DNA of 37,945 bases from Anaerozeibacter quisquiliarum (GCA_051162045.1 JBISDI010000038.1), one strand, 5' to 3'; positions 14,386-23,247 are shown, numbered from the stretch's first letter. The notes: generated from the sequence alone by a model not told the origin. Translations and numbers: made by a program.

Positions 14386-15919
14386 CGCGCCTCCGGAACA
14401 CCTGCCCGAGCGCGCCCAGTTGGCGCGTTTTAAGCGCGAACAGCGCGCCGAAATACACCAAGAGCGACGCCGCGGTGACGGAGGCCAGCCGGAAGAGCAC
14501 CGTCAGCTTGCCCGGCGCGTAGGGCACGAACCGTTCGAGCAGCAGCGCGACCAGCAGGCACAGCGCGCCGGCCAGGCACATCTTGAGCAGTTCCTTCATC
14601 GTCTTCGCCATGCCCAGCCGCCCAAGCTTCCTGCGCAGCAGCATGACCAGCACGACGGCGCTCAGCGCGCAGGCGATGCTGGTCGCCAGCGCCAGCCCGC
14701 TTACGCCCATCACCTTCGACAGCAGGATGTTGAGCGCCACGTTGAGCACAACGGTGCCGATCGACACAATGAGCGGCGTGCGCGTGTCCTGCAGCGCGTG
14801 GAACGCGCGGTTGTACACATCCCTGAGGCTAAAGCCGATCACGCCCACCAGGTAGAACAGGAACACCGCGCTGGTCACGCTTACCGCGTCCGCGCCGAAG
14901 TTGCCGTGCTGATACACCAGCCGGATGATGTCGGTCGACAGCGCGCAGCCGACCACGCTGATCGGCATCATAATCATGAACATCGTCTCCGCCGACTGGT
15001 TCAGCACGGAAAGCAGCGAACTGCGGTCGCCGTCGGCCGCGTGCTGGGACAGCTTTGAGAACATCACCGTAGTCAGCGGCACCGCCAGCACGCCGGTGGC
15101 GAAGGTGATTAGCCGGTAGGCGTACTCCATCGCCGAGATGTCGCCGGTGTTGAGGAACGAGGCCAGCGACTTGTCGATCATGTGGTTGACCTCGTTGACC
15201 GCCATGCTGGCCATCGCGGGGATGGCCAGCCGCATCATCCGCTTGAACCGCTCGTCGCCGAAGTTCATGTGCATGCGGTAGTTGATCGAGCCCGACAGCG
15301 CGGGCACCAGGATCAGCATCTGCAATATGCCGGCTGCGAACACGCCCCAGGCCATGGCGCGGATGCCGTAGCGCGGCGAGAAGACCACGGTGGCGACGAT
15401 CAGCGCGACGGTCAGCGGGAAGCCGGTCAACTGCGCGGCGAGGTAGCGCTCGTTGGCGTTGAGCACCGACGCCATCACGATCGACAGCACCACGAACACG
15501 AGCGAGGGCATCATGATCTGCGTAAGCCCCGCGGTCAGCGCGCGCTGCTCGGGGCCGAACCCGCCGTACACCAGGTGCACCAGGGGATCGGCCAGCGCCA
15601 GCATCAGCAAGCCCACCGCCAGCGAGAACGCCGCGAACAGGTTGATCGCGTTGCTGGCGAATTGGTCGGCGATCACCCGCCCCTGCTTGCTGCGCGCGTC
15701 CACATACAGCGGGATCATCGTGGAGGTGATGCACGAATTGAACAGCAGCACCGGGAAATAAAACAGCGTATAGGCCGATGAGTAGGCGTCGTGCTCCCAA
15801 CCCGTCGAAAAATAGCCCGCGACGATCATGTCGCGGACGAGGCCTGCCGCCTTGCTCAAGAAGATCACCAGCGTGACCGCCAGCGTGGCTTGAAACATCC
15901 TGCCCTTTTTGCCCGACAC
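14381..15919 (-). CDS. murJ: MurJ-type lipid II flippase (MOP/MVF family)
   Basis: A polytopic inner membrane protein of about 512 residues with some 14 hydrophobic helices. It transports the lipid-linked peptidoglycan precursor across the membrane. Family features: the N-terminal LVIFLSKAAGLVRDMIVAGYF with the conserved Arg-Asp, AMEYAYRLITFATGVLAVPL in the middle, and SLRDVYNRAFHALQDTRTP in the second half. I chose GTG 15919, which has GGAAAGAGG at a 9-base spacer and lies downstream of the predicted transcript start. A GTG at 15955 would precede that start, and ATG 15898 is an alternative. The broken kinase-like gene begins at its stop codon, suggesting a former two-gene operon. Confidence 0.9.
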   Translation of the reverse strand: MSGKKGRMFQATLAVTLVIFLSKAAGLVRDMIVAGYFSTGWEHDAYSSAYTLFYFPVLLFNSCITSTMIPLYVDARSKQGRVIADQFASNAINLFAAFSLAVGLLMLALADPLVHLVYGGFGPEQRALTAGLTQIMMPSLVFVVLSIVMASVLNANERYLAAQLTGFPLTVALIVATVVFSPRYGIRAMAWGVFAAGILQMLILVPALSGSINYRMHMNFGDERFKRMMRLAIPAMASMAVNEVNHMIDKSLASFLNTGDISAMEYAYRLITFATGVLAVPLTTVMFSKLSQHAADGDRSSLLSVLNQSAETMFMIMMPISVVGCALSTDIIRLVYQHGNFGADAVSVTSAVFLFYLVGVIGFSLRDVYNRAFHALQDTRTPLIVSIGTVVLNVALNILLSKVMGVSGLALATSIACALSAVVLVMLLRRKLGRLGMAKTMKELLKMCLAGALCLLVALLLERFVPYAPGKLTVLFRLASVTAASLLVYFGALFALKTRQLGALGQVFRRRA

Positions 15920-15958
15920 GAAACAAAGCCTCTTTCCTTTGAATGGATAACGCACAGT

Positions 15959-15988
15959 ATTATATCACAGTCCGCCGCAAAATGCCAC
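15959..15988 (-). promoter_or_regulatory. extended -10 promoter of murJ
   Basis: Minus strand: -35 GTGGCA (15988-15983), an 18-base spacer ending TGA, and -10 TATAAT (15964-15959). The whole block, GTGGCATTTT then 11 bases then TGATATAAT, recurs with identical spacing before the CapA-like operon at 21308-21337. Confidence 0.7.
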
Positions 15989-16003
15989 GGCGCGGCGGAT
16001 GTC

Positions 16004-16378
16004 CTAATGGAAATAGAACGCGCCCACGCGCACGTGCGGGCCGTCCGGCGGCTGGGTGGAAAAGCGCGTGAAGGAACCGTCCAGCGTACGCTCGCCCGCG
16101 AGCAACCGGCCGGCGGCGGCGAGCGCCCTCGGGCTCACGGCCAGGCCGCGCGCAAAACCCGAGGCGTCCAGCGCCGCGTCCAATTCGTCGAGACTGCCGC
16201 CGCCCGCGCCGCCGAGCGCCGCGCTGCCCAGCGCCATCAGCACTTCGTCGGAGCAGGCCCCGCCGGTCGCGGTCAGCGCGCGCGCGAGCAGCAGCCGCGC
16301 CTCAAGCCGGTTCAAGCCCGTCAGCGGCAGCAGCATAATCAGCGCCCATATAATGAGGCATAGCCATTTCTTTTTCAT
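16004..16378 (-). CDS. small exported protein, possibly a degenerate SleB-type domain
   Basis: A 124-residue protein with an N-terminal hydrophobic signal or anchor (MKKKWLCLIIWALIMLLPL). The rest is Ala/Gly/Leu-rich. Its order of elements (LLARALTATGG near the start, VRVGAFYFH at the end) faintly resembles cell wall hydrolases of the SleB/CwlJ type, whose domain ends in a GALYYYNP-like strand. The catalytic Glu expected just after the LLAR helix is absent, so if related it would be inactive. This is a weak similarity, and the protein is best treated as unknown. No clear ribosome site precedes the ATG. It begins 38 bases after the stop of the CapA-like gene at 16417 and is probably the last gene of that operon. 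Confidence 0.55.
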   Translation of the reverse strand: MKKKWLCLIIWALIMLLPLTGLNRLEARLLLARALTATGGACSDEVLMALGSAALGGAGGGSLDELDAALDASGFARGLAVSPRALAAAGRLLAGERTLDGSFTRFSTQPPDGPHVRVGAFYFH

Positions 16379-16416
16379 GCAGAAAGGCTATGCCCCGGGC
16401 ATGTCCGATATGCGGT

Positions 16417-18015
16417 TTACCCCAGATTGTAGGGCGCGGGCACCATGCCGCCGCCAATGGAGTAGGTGTCGATCAGCTTCTTGACCTCATTGTAGCGCTT
16501 GTCGCTTCGGGCGAGCAGCACCGGCTGGCCGTTGCTCTTGCCCTTGACCTTGGCCGCGCCGCTGGTGAAGATCGGGTAGACGGTGGGCACCTGCGGCTCG
16601 GTCGCGCCGGTCTTCGGATCGACCATGATCGTCTGCTGCATGATGAAGTTGGGGAAGCTGAAGTAGTCGCCCGAACTCTCCACCGCGCCCAGACCGTAGA
16701 AAATGTACTTACCCTTGTACAGCTCGATGCCCTGGATGAAGTGCGGGTGGTGGCCGAGCACCAGGTCCGCGCCATCATTTACTGCATCGCGTGCACGCTT
16801 GATCTGCGAGGCCAGCACCGCGTGCGTCCATTCAGGCACCTCGCCGAAGTGGAAGGACACCACCAGCACATCGCACTTCTTGCGCGCCTCCGCCATCGTT
16901 GCTTTGTAGTCTGTCGGATAGGGTGTCCTGAAACCCACAAAACCCACGCGCACCCCATTCACCATCCGGGAACTCGACGAGATGTCAAACAGGTTATCGC
17001 TGACCAACAGGCCTTTGTTTTTGAGAATTAGCGCAGTTTCTTTCTTGGTGCCGTGGTCGTCGGTATGGTTGTTGGAGATGTTCGCCACTTCGACGCTGCC
17101 CTCTACCAAGATCTGCGCGTACTCAGGCTTGCCGACGAAGTTAAACTTGCGATTGGGGTTTCTCGGATTGTCTCCAGTCAGCGCGTTTTCGAGGTTCAGG
17201 ATCGTCAGGTCGTCCTTCTCGAAGACCTTACGCAGATGCTTGAGCACGTAGGTGTAGTCGTGCTTGCCGTCCTTCGTCATTCGCTCCTCGAAGTGCTTGT
17301 CGGTATTCTTCCAAGACACGCCGCCCAGCACGATGTCGCCGCCCGCCGAGATCACGACGGGCACCATGCCCGCGGACGCGCCGCGCACGCGCACGGTGCA
17401 GCGCGCCGAAACGCGCTTGTTGTCGGCGGCGGCGGTAATCACGGCGAGGCCTGCGCCCTTGGCCGTCACAACGCCCTTGTCGTCCACGGTGGCCACGGTC
17501 TCGTCCGAGCTCTCCCAAGTCACCTGCGGATAGGTGGCGTTGCCGGGCGCAATCGCGGCGGCGATAATCTTGCTGCGCTCGGCCGGGACATCCGGGTCGA
17601 GCGTCAGCGCGGTCGGGTTCAGCGTCAGCTTCTTGACGCGCACCGCCTTGACCGTCACGCGGCAGCGGGCGCCGAGCGCCTTGTCCTTGCCCTTCACCCC
17701 CACGCGCACATAGGTCGCGCCCTCGCCGACGGCCGTGACCAGGCCGTTTTCGTCCACTTCGGCGATCGATGGATCGTCGCTCGACCAAGTAAGCTTCTTG
17801 TCGGTCAGCCGGATGAGCGCGGGCACGGTGGTGGCCCGGAGCTGAAAGCTGCCGGGCTTCTTATAGGCATTGGTGAGCGTCAGGCGCGGCTTGCTCATCC
17901 GGATCGAACGCGGGTATACCGCCTGGGCCCGGTTCAGCGGCCTCGCCTGGACGCCCCCGGCCATTCCAATCGTCAGCGCGAGCGCGAGCAACAGCGAAAA
18001 CAGCTTCTTCATCAC
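16417..18015 (-). CDS. CapA-like protein with two bacterial Ig-like domains (third of three paralogs)
   Basis: About 532 residues, exported (MKKLFSLLLALALTIGMAGG signal). Two BIG_2-type Ig-like domains follow (about 35-115 and 120-205); their typical endings are AEVDENGLVTAVGEG and ATVDDKGVVTAKGAG. The C-terminal CapA/PGA_cap domain of the calcineurin-like metallophosphoesterase fold (about 215-490) carries GGDIVLGG, NISNNHTDDHG, VVSFHFGE and LGHHPHFIQGIE, the metal-binding Asp/Asn/His set. CapA (PgsA) proteins take part in poly-gamma-glutamate or capsule synthesis, but no capB/capC genes are present, so the role is unknown. GTG 18015 or ATG 18012 follow AGGAGGTTCC, the same ribosome site as in both paralogs upstream. 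It is the third paralog in transcription order. Confidence 0.85.
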   Translation of the reverse strand: MMKKLFSLLLALALTIGMAGGVQARPLNRAQAVYPRSIRMSKPRLTLTNAYKKPGSFQLRATTVPALIRLTDKKLTWSSDDPSIAEVDENGLVTAVGEGATYVRVGVKGKDKALGARCRVTVKAVRVKKLTLNPTALTLDPDVPAERSKIIAAAIAPGNATYPQVTWESSDETVATVDDKGVVTAKGAGLAVITAAADNKRVSARCTVRVRGASAGMVPVVISAGGDIVLGGVSWKNTDKHFEERMTKDGKHDYTYVLKHLRKVFEKDDLTILNLENALTGDNPRNPNRKFNFVGKPEYAQILVEGSVEVANISNNHTDDHGTKKETALILKNKGLLVSDNLFDISSSSRMVNGVRVGFVGFRTPYPTDYKATMAEARKKCDVLVVSFHFGEVPEWTHAVLASQIKRARDAVNDGADLVLGHHPHFIQGIELYKGKYIFYGLGAVESSGDYFSFPNFIMQQTIMVDPKTGATEPQVPTVYPIFTSGAAKVKGKSNGQPVLLARSDKRYNEVKKLIDTYSIGGGMVPAPYNLG

Positions 18016-18039
18016 GTGGAACCTCCTGCCTGTTCTAAG

Positions 18040-19629
18040 CTAGCCGGCCAGCTTGTAGGGCGCGGGTTTCAGACCGCGGCCCTGCGAGTAGCGGTCGATC
18101 TGGCTCTTGACCGTGTCGTAGCGCGGATCGCCGGGGCCCAGCAGGATGGGCTGGCAGTTGTTTTCCTCGTCCATCGGCGCGCCGCTCGTGAAGATCGGGT
18201 ATATCTCGGGCTCCTGCGGCTCGGTGTAGCCGTCCTTGCCCACCAGGATGGTCTGCCGCATGATGAAGTTGGGGTACTTGAACCGGGAACCGGAGCTCTC
18301 CACCGCGCCCAGGCCGTAGAAGATGTACTTGCCGTTATAGCGCTCGATGCCCTGGATGACGTGCGGATGATGGCCCAGCACCAGGTCGGCCCCCGCGTTC
18401 ACCGCGCGGCGCGCCTGAACGATCTGGGAGGACAGCACCGGGTGCTTGTGCTCGGGCGCTTCGCCCCAATGGAACGACACCACCACCACGTCGCAGTGCT
18501 TCCTGGCCTTGAAGATCTGCTCGCGGATCCTGGCGCTGCTGTAGGGCGTCTGGAAGCCCACAAAGCCCACGCGGATGCCCCGCACCGTGGCCGCGCTGTT
18601 TTCGGCGCTGAAGCCCGTGTCGCTGCACACGATGCCGGCGTCGCGCAAAATGCGCTTGGTGTCGCCCTTGGTGCCGTAGTCGTTGATGTGGTTGTTGACG
18701 ATGTTGGCCGCTTCGACGCTGCCCTCGACCAGGATCTGGGCATACTCGGGCTTGCCGACGAAGTTGTACTTGCGCTCGGGCTTCTTCGCGTCCGCCCGAC
18801 CCTTGAGCGAACCCTCGAGGTTCAGGATCGTCAGGTCGTCGCGCTCAAACACCGGCTTCAAATATTTCAGCACATAGCCGTAGTCGGGCGCGCCGCCCTG
18901 GCTGATGAGGCGCTCAAACCGCTTGTCGGTCTTCTTCAGCGGGTCGCCGCCCAGCACGATGTCGCCGCCCGCCGAGATCACGACGGGCACCATGCCCGAC
19001 TTGTCGCGCACGCGCACGGTGAACTTGACGCTCTTGCGGCCCTGGTCGGCGGTGGCGGTGATTGTGGCCTCACCCTCGCCCCGCGCGGTCACATGGCCAT
19101 TTTCATCTACAGAGGCGATCCGATCATTGGAGCTTGTGAACTCCACCTGCTGAAAGGTAGCCGTCGCGGGCGTCACGGTCGCGCGCACCCGCTCGCTCTT
19201 CTCGGCGGCATCGGTATGGTCGAGGATTAAGAGGTCCCCGCAGTCGAGCGACAGCGAACTTACGCGCACCGCCCTGACCGTCACCTTGCAGGCCACGCTG
19301 AGCACGCGGGTGCGGCCCTGAATCTCGGCGCGCACGCGCGTCTGGCCCTCGCCCCGCGCCGTGACCAGCCCGTTTTCGTCCACCGCGGCGACCGAGGGAT
19401 TGTCGCTGATCCAGCGGATGGTCTTGTCGGTCAGCTGATGCAGTTGCGGCCTGGTCGAGACGCCCAGCTGCACGGTGCCCGGCTTTTGGTAGGCATTCGT
19501 CAGCGCGACGGCGGCCTTGCTCATCTTGAGCGACTGCGCGTATACCGCGCCCGGCGCCGGCTCGGCCAGCGCGGCGACGCCGCCCGCCAACACAAGCGCG
19601 CACAAAATCGAAGCGAGTAGCTTTTTCAA
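18040..19629 (-). CDS. CapA-like protein with two bacterial Ig-like domains (second of three paralogs)
   Basis: About 529 residues. It has a signal peptide (KKLLASILCALVLAGG), two BIG_2-like domains (ending AAVDENGLVTARGEG and ASVDENGHVTARGEG), and a CapA domain with GGDIVLGGD, LNLEGSLKG, NIVNNHINDYG, VVSFHWGE and LGHHPHVIQGIE. It is the closest relative of the gene at 16417: the two share long blocks such as NFVGKPEYAQILVEGSVE and YIFYGLGAVESSG. I chose TTG 19629, which follows GGAGGAGGTTCC and opens the signal peptide; the ATG at 19647 contains that ribosome site and so cannot be the start. It is separated from neighbours by 24-25 bases on each side, in one operon. Confidence 0.85.
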   Translation of the reverse strand: MKKLLASILCALVLAGGVAALAEPAPGAVYAQSLKMSKAAVALTNAYQKPGTVQLGVSTRPQLHQLTDKTIRWISDNPSVAAVDENGLVTARGEGQTRVRAEIQGRTRVLSVACKVTVRAVRVSSLSLDCGDLLILDHTDAAEKSERVRATVTPATATFQQVEFTSSNDRIASVDENGHVTARGEGEATITATADQGRKSVKFTVRVRDKSGMVPVVISAGGDIVLGGDPLKKTDKRFERLISQGGAPDYGYVLKYLKPVFERDDLTILNLEGSLKGRADAKKPERKYNFVGKPEYAQILVEGSVEAANIVNNHINDYGTKGDTKRILRDAGIVCSDTGFSAENSAATVRGIRVGFVGFQTPYSSARIREQIFKARKHCDVVVVSFHWGEAPEHKHPVLSSQIVQARRAVNAGADLVLGHHPHVIQGIERYNGKYIFYGLGAVESSGSRFKYPNFIMRQTILVGKDGYTEPQEPEIYPIFTSGAPMDEENNCQPILLGPGDPRYDTVKSQIDRYSQGRGLKPAPYKLAG

Positions 19630-19654
19630 GGGAACCTCCTCCATTTCGTTCCGG

Positions 19655-21247
19655 TCAGTCAAAGTCCACGGTCGACAGTTTCCGGATGTTCGAGCGCACA
19701 GCCTCGCCGTCGGCGCCTTTCAGGATGTCGGGCTGGAAGTAGTTGACCGGTGCGCCCGCTTCGCCAAAGCTGTCGGTTTCAGGATAGGTTTCGGTCGACG
19801 TCGTGGTGGTCACGGGGATGACCTTGATGCCCACGTTCTCGATCTCGCGCCGCGTGTCGATGCGGAACGTCCACTGGAAGATCATCGAATCGGTCATCGG
19901 GGTGCCGTCGGGGTAGGCCTTGTGCTTGATGCCCACGATGAAGTTCGAGAGGTCAAAGGCGATGTACTTGCCCTTGTACATCTCGATGCCCGAGGGGAGG
20001 TGCCGGTGATGGCCGAGCACCAGATCGGCCCCGGCGTCGATCGCGAGCTTGGCGCGGGCCCTGTCACTCGGGTAGTTCATCGCCGTCCACTCACGCGTGT
20101 CGGTCCAGTGGAACGACACCACCGCCACATCGCAGCGGCGCTTGAGCTCCTTGACGCGCTTCTGGATCGTGGCGGACGGCACCGGCGTCTGGAAGCCGGC
20201 GAAGCCGATTCTGACCTTCATCCCCTTTTTCTCGACGACATAAATGCCGTTGGCGCTGAAGTCATTCCACTTGACGCCCGCAACGTTCAGGCTCCCCTGC
20301 GTCTGCTTGAGCCCGCGAACGCCGAAGTCCAGCGAGTGGTTGTTGGCCAGCGTGACCACCTCGACCCCGTTGCGCACGAGCATCTGCGCGTAGTCGGGGT
20401 CGCCGCGGAACACATGCGTCTTTTTGCGCGCGCCGCCCGCCGTGGTCAGCGTGCCCTCGAGGTTGGCGATCGTCACGTCGTCGCTCTTGAAGATGTGCGC
20501 CACGTTCTTGAAGGGATAGTCGGGCCCATATTGCGCGAGCAGGTCCTTGAACACCTGCTCGGTCGAGCGCTGCAGCGCGCTCTTGGGCGTGGGGTCGCCG
20601 CCCAGGATCACGTCGCCCACGGCGGACAGCGTGATGTCCACGTACTCGCCGCGCACGCGCACCACGCTGTAGGCCTGCTTGCCGCCGACCTGGCAGAGGA
20701 TGCGGGTGACGCCCGGCTTGACGCCTGTGACTACGCCGTTCCGATCGACGGTGGCGGTATTTGAATTGCCGCTCGACCACCTGGGCTTGGGAGCGGTGAT
20801 GGCCGCGCCCGCGGGCAAAATGACCGGCGCTTTCAGTGTGCGCGATTCGCCGGGATCGAGCACGATCGACCGGTCATCCTCCTGCATCCTGACGCTCTCG
20901 ATGCGCACCGCCTTGACGGCCACCTTGCGCTCGGCATAGCGGCCGGTCAGCGCGTCGGTGGCGCGGACGTACATCGTGCCGGGTTTGAGCCCGGTCACCC
21001 GGCCGTTTTCGTCGACGGCGCCGACATCCTCGCCGCGCACGACCGCCCATTCGATCGCGCGCTCACCGCGGACGCCGCTCACCGACGCCTTGAGCTGGCG
21101 CTGCGCGCCGACGTTCACAGTGGCCACCGCGGGCCTGATCCGCACGCGCACCGCCGCGGCGGGCGCGCTCTGCGGCATGGCCTGAACCGGCGCGACGCCC
21201 AAAACCGCGAGCGTCAGCGCCAGCAACAATGGAATCAACCTCTTCAA
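19655..21247 (-). CDS. CapA-like protein with two bacterial Ig-like domains (first of three paralogs)
   Basis: About 530 residues, the first gene of the operon and the most divergent of the three. It has a signal peptide (KRLIPLLLALTLAVLG, cleavage near VQA) and two BIG_2-like domains (GAVDENGRVTGLKPG, ATVDRNGVVTGVKPG). The CapA domain carries SAVGDVILGGD, IANLEGTLT, TLANNHSLDFG, VVSFHWTD and LGHHRHLPSGIE, so the metal ligands are retained. The C-terminal part differs (FDLSNFIVG, TTTSTETYPETDSFG). TTG 21247 follows AGGAGGTTCC with a 7-base spacer. The gene uses the promoter at 21308-21337. An earlier in-frame codon (21280) would put extra residues before the signal peptide and is rejected. 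Confidence 0.85.
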   Translation of the reverse strand: MKRLIPLLLALTLAVLGVAPVQAMPQSAPAAAVRVRIRPAVATVNVGAQRQLKASVSGVRGERAIEWAVVRGEDVGAVDENGRVTGLKPGTMYVRATDALTGRYAERKVAVKAVRIESVRMQEDDRSIVLDPGESRTLKAPVILPAGAAITAPKPRWSSGNSNTATVDRNGVVTGVKPGVTRILCQVGGKQAYSVVRVRGEYVDITLSAVGDVILGGDPTPKSALQRSTEQVFKDLLAQYGPDYPFKNVAHIFKSDDVTIANLEGTLTTAGGARKKTHVFRGDPDYAQMLVRNGVEVVTLANNHSLDFGVRGLKQTQGSLNVAGVKWNDFSANGIYVVEKKGMKVRIGFAGFQTPVPSATIQKRVKELKRRCDVAVVSFHWTDTREWTAMNYPSDRARAKLAIDAGADLVLGHHRHLPSGIEMYKGKYIAFDLSNFIVGIKHKAYPDGTPMTDSMIFQWTFRIDTRREIENVGIKVIPVTTTTSTETYPETDSFGEAGAPVNYFQPDILKGADGEAVRSNIRKLSTVDFD

Positions 21248-21307
21248 TACGGAACCTCCTGATCGCCCGGGCGGGCCCAAAAAGCCTCTCCCAGATATTG
21301 TTACTAA

Positions 21308-21337
21308 ATTATATCATACGATGGGGAAAAATGCCAC
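21308..21337 (-). promoter_or_regulatory. extended -10 promoter of the CapA-like operon
   Basis: Minus strand: -35 GTGGCA (21337-21332), an 18-base spacer ending TGA, and -10 TATAAT (21313-21308). It matches the murJ promoter in both boxes, in the TTTT after the -35, and in spacing. Confidence 0.7.
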
Positions 21338-21477
21338 AAGTTGATCGGAAAATTCATAAAAAACGGAAAAACCACCGGATTTGAAGCGGGATTTGCCTAG
21401 GGGTTTTGTATGGATTACCAAAAAACGCCCCGCATTGGACGGCGGAGCGGTGGGGTAGAGCCTGCTGGGCGCATCAT

Positions 21478-21507
21478 CCGCAGGGACGACGCAGATCGTC
21501 CCTGCGG
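21478..21507. repeat. palindromic intergenic hairpin (12-bp stem) after proS
   Basis: CCGCAGGGACGA (21478-21489) pairs perfectly with 21496-21507. It begins 13 bases after the proS stop on the minus strand but lacks a T tract. A hairpin of the same kind (CGCAGGGGCGA) is at 31971-32003, so this looks like a dispersed palindromic repeat that may also end transcription. Confidence 0.6.
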
Positions 21508-21519
21508 GATTGGCGCCCA

Positions 21520-22968
21520 TCAGTATGCTTTCGCGAAGTACATCGTATGCTTGGCCGGCTTCCCGCAGCACACGCAGACGTCCGACGGCCTGTCCGACTG
21601 GTCGAACGGCATGTTGCGCGAGGTCGCAGAGGTCTTCTCCTTGATTTCGTCCTCGCAGGCGCGCTCGCCGCACCAGGCGGCCTTGGCAAAGCCGTCCTGC
21701 ACGGCGCAGGTCAGTTCATCCATGTCGCGCGCGATGCGGGTGCGCTGGTCGCGGAAGGCGCGGGCCTGCTCGAACATGTTGGCGCCGATCGCGTCCAGCA
21801 GGTCCGCGATTGCCTGCTCGATGCCCGTAAGCGGCAGCTGCACCTTCTCAAAGGTGTCGCGGCGCACGCAGGTAACCGCCCCGGCCTCGATGTCGCGCGG
21901 GCCCAACTCGAGCCGCACGGGCACGCCCTTGAGCTCCCACTCGTTGAACTTCCAGCCCGCCGACACGGTGTCGCGGTCGTCGAGGTTCACGCGGATGCCG
22001 GCCGCCTTGAGTGTCGCGCGCAGTTCCTCGGCCGCCTCCAGCACGCCCGGCTTGTGCTGGGCGATCGGCAAGATGACCGCCTGGATCGGGGCCAGCTTGG
22101 GCGGCAGCTTCAGGCCGCGCTCGTCGCCGTGGGTCATGATGATCGCGCCGATCATGCGGGTGGAGGTGCCCCAGCTGGTCTCGTGCACGTACTCGAGCTG
22201 CCCTTCTTTGGACAGGTACTTGACGTCAAACGCCTCGGAGAAATTGGTGCCGAAGTTGTGGGAGGTACCGGCCTGCAGCGCCTTGCCGTCCTGCATCATG
22301 GCCTCGATCGAGTAGGTGGCGCGCGCGCCGGCGAACTTCTCCTTGTCCGACTTCCGGCCCACGATCACCGGTACGCACATGACGTTTTCGGAAAACTCGC
22401 GGTACACCTCGAGCATCGTGAGCGTCTCCTCCTGCGCCTCCTCGAAGGTTGCGTGGATCGTATGCCCCTCCTGCCACAGGAATTCGGCCGTGCGCAGGAA
22501 CGGGCGGGTGCTCTTCTCCCAGCGCATCACCGAGCACCACTGGTTATACTTCATGGGCAGGTCGCGCCACGATTGCACCCACTTGGAATACATCGCGCAA
22601 AACAGCGTCTCCGACGTCGGTCGGATGGCCAGCCGTTCCGTAAGTTTTTCGTTGCCGCCGTGGGTGACCCAGGCCACCTCGGGCGCGAATCCCTCCACGT
22701 GCTCGGCCTCCTTGAGCAGCAGGCTCTCGGGGATCAGCATCGGGAAGTAGACGTTCTGATGGCCGGTCTCCTTGAATCGGGCGTCCATCTCCCGCTGGAT
22801 CAGCTCCCAGATGCCGTAACCGTAGGGCTTGATTACCATGCAGCCGCGCACCGGCGCGTAGTCTACCAGGTCGGCCTTCAAGATGACGTCGGTATACCAC
22901 TGCGAGAAATCCTCGCTGCGGGGGGTGATGTGCGACACGAATTCCTGCGCTTTGTCCTGCTTAGCCAT
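21520..22968 (-). CDS. proS: prolyl-tRNA synthetase, type 3 (archaeal/eukaryal-like)
   Basis: Charges tRNA-Pro. At 482 residues it is the shorter ProRS form without the inserted editing domain of the long bacterial type. Class II motifs are visible: motif 2 region RWEKSTRPFLRTAEFLWQEG, motif 3 near TSWGTSTRMIGAIIM, then an anticodon-binding domain. The C-terminal extension has Cys pairs (CGERAC, CVCCGK), consistent with zinc binding, and ends in Tyr as in archaeal-type enzymes. ATG 22968 follows GAAGGAGGAACGTCA. Expression is controlled by the T-box leader immediately upstream, which senses uncharged tRNA-Pro. Confidence 0.95.
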   Translation of the reverse strand: MAKQDKAQEFVSHITPRSEDFSQWYTDVILKADLVDYAPVRGCMVIKPYGYGIWELIQREMDARFKETGHQNVYFPMLIPESLLLKEAEHVEGFAPEVAWVTHGGNEKLTERLAIRPTSETLFCAMYSKWVQSWRDLPMKYNQWCSVMRWEKSTRPFLRTAEFLWQEGHTIHATFEEAQEETLTMLEVYREFSENVMCVPVIVGRKSDKEKFAGARATYSIEAMMQDGKALQAGTSHNFGTNFSEAFDVKYLSKEGQLEYVHETSWGTSTRMIGAIIMTHGDERGLKLPPKLAPIQAVILPIAQHKPGVLEAAEELRATLKAAGIRVNLDDRDTVSAGWKFNEWELKGVPVRLELGPRDIEAGAVTCVRRDTFEKVQLPLTGIEQAIADLLDAIGANMFEQARAFRDQRTRIARDMDELTCAVQDGFAKAAWCGERACEDEIKEKTSATSRNMPFDQSDRPSDVCVCCGKPAKHTMYFAKAY

Positions 22969-22983
22969 TGACGTTCCTCCTTC

Positions 22984-23212
22984 AAAAAAAGAACCCCGTC
23001 CCATGCAGGGACGAAGCAAACTTCGCGGTACCACCTTGCTTGGCGCTCCGAGACGGAACGCCCAACTTCAAACCCGATAACGCGGGTCAGGCGGCGGCGG
23101 TTAACCGCGGCTCCGGGGCGGGACGATCGGCCCCCTGCCGCGCGCCTCTCAGCCGTGAGCGCGCTCTCTTGGGCGGGAATGCCGGCCGGTTCCCCTTCAA
23201 CGCTTGCGATAT
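22984..23212 (-). promoter_or_regulatory. T-box riboswitch leader of proS
   Basis: The hallmark T-box sequence AAGGTGGTACCGCG lies at 23024-23037 on the minus strand. It forms the antiterminator that pairs with the free CCA end of uncharged tRNA. It overlaps a terminator (stem 22997-23002/23008-23013 followed by a 7-base T run at 22990-22984). Stem I lies upstream, including GAGAGCGCGC and GGCTGAGAG segments. Given the gene it should read a Pro (CCN) specifier codon; I could not fix which triplet. Uncharged tRNA-Pro would favour antitermination and proS expression. Confidence 0.92.
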
Positions 23213-23218
23213 GAAGTC

Positions 23219-23247
23219 ATTATAATGAGGCCGGCGAACAAATGCAA
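23219..23247 (-). promoter_or_regulatory. sigma-A promoter of the proS T-box transcript
   Basis: Minus strand: TTGCAT (23247-23242), a 17-base spacer and TATAAT (23224-23219). Transcription would start near 23212, at the head of the T-box leader. Confidence 0.8.

Noticed and set aside
17053..19230. A 725-codon open frame on the + strand
   Set aside because: Antisense to two CapA-like genes with clear domains. It repeats itself only because the paralogs repeat.
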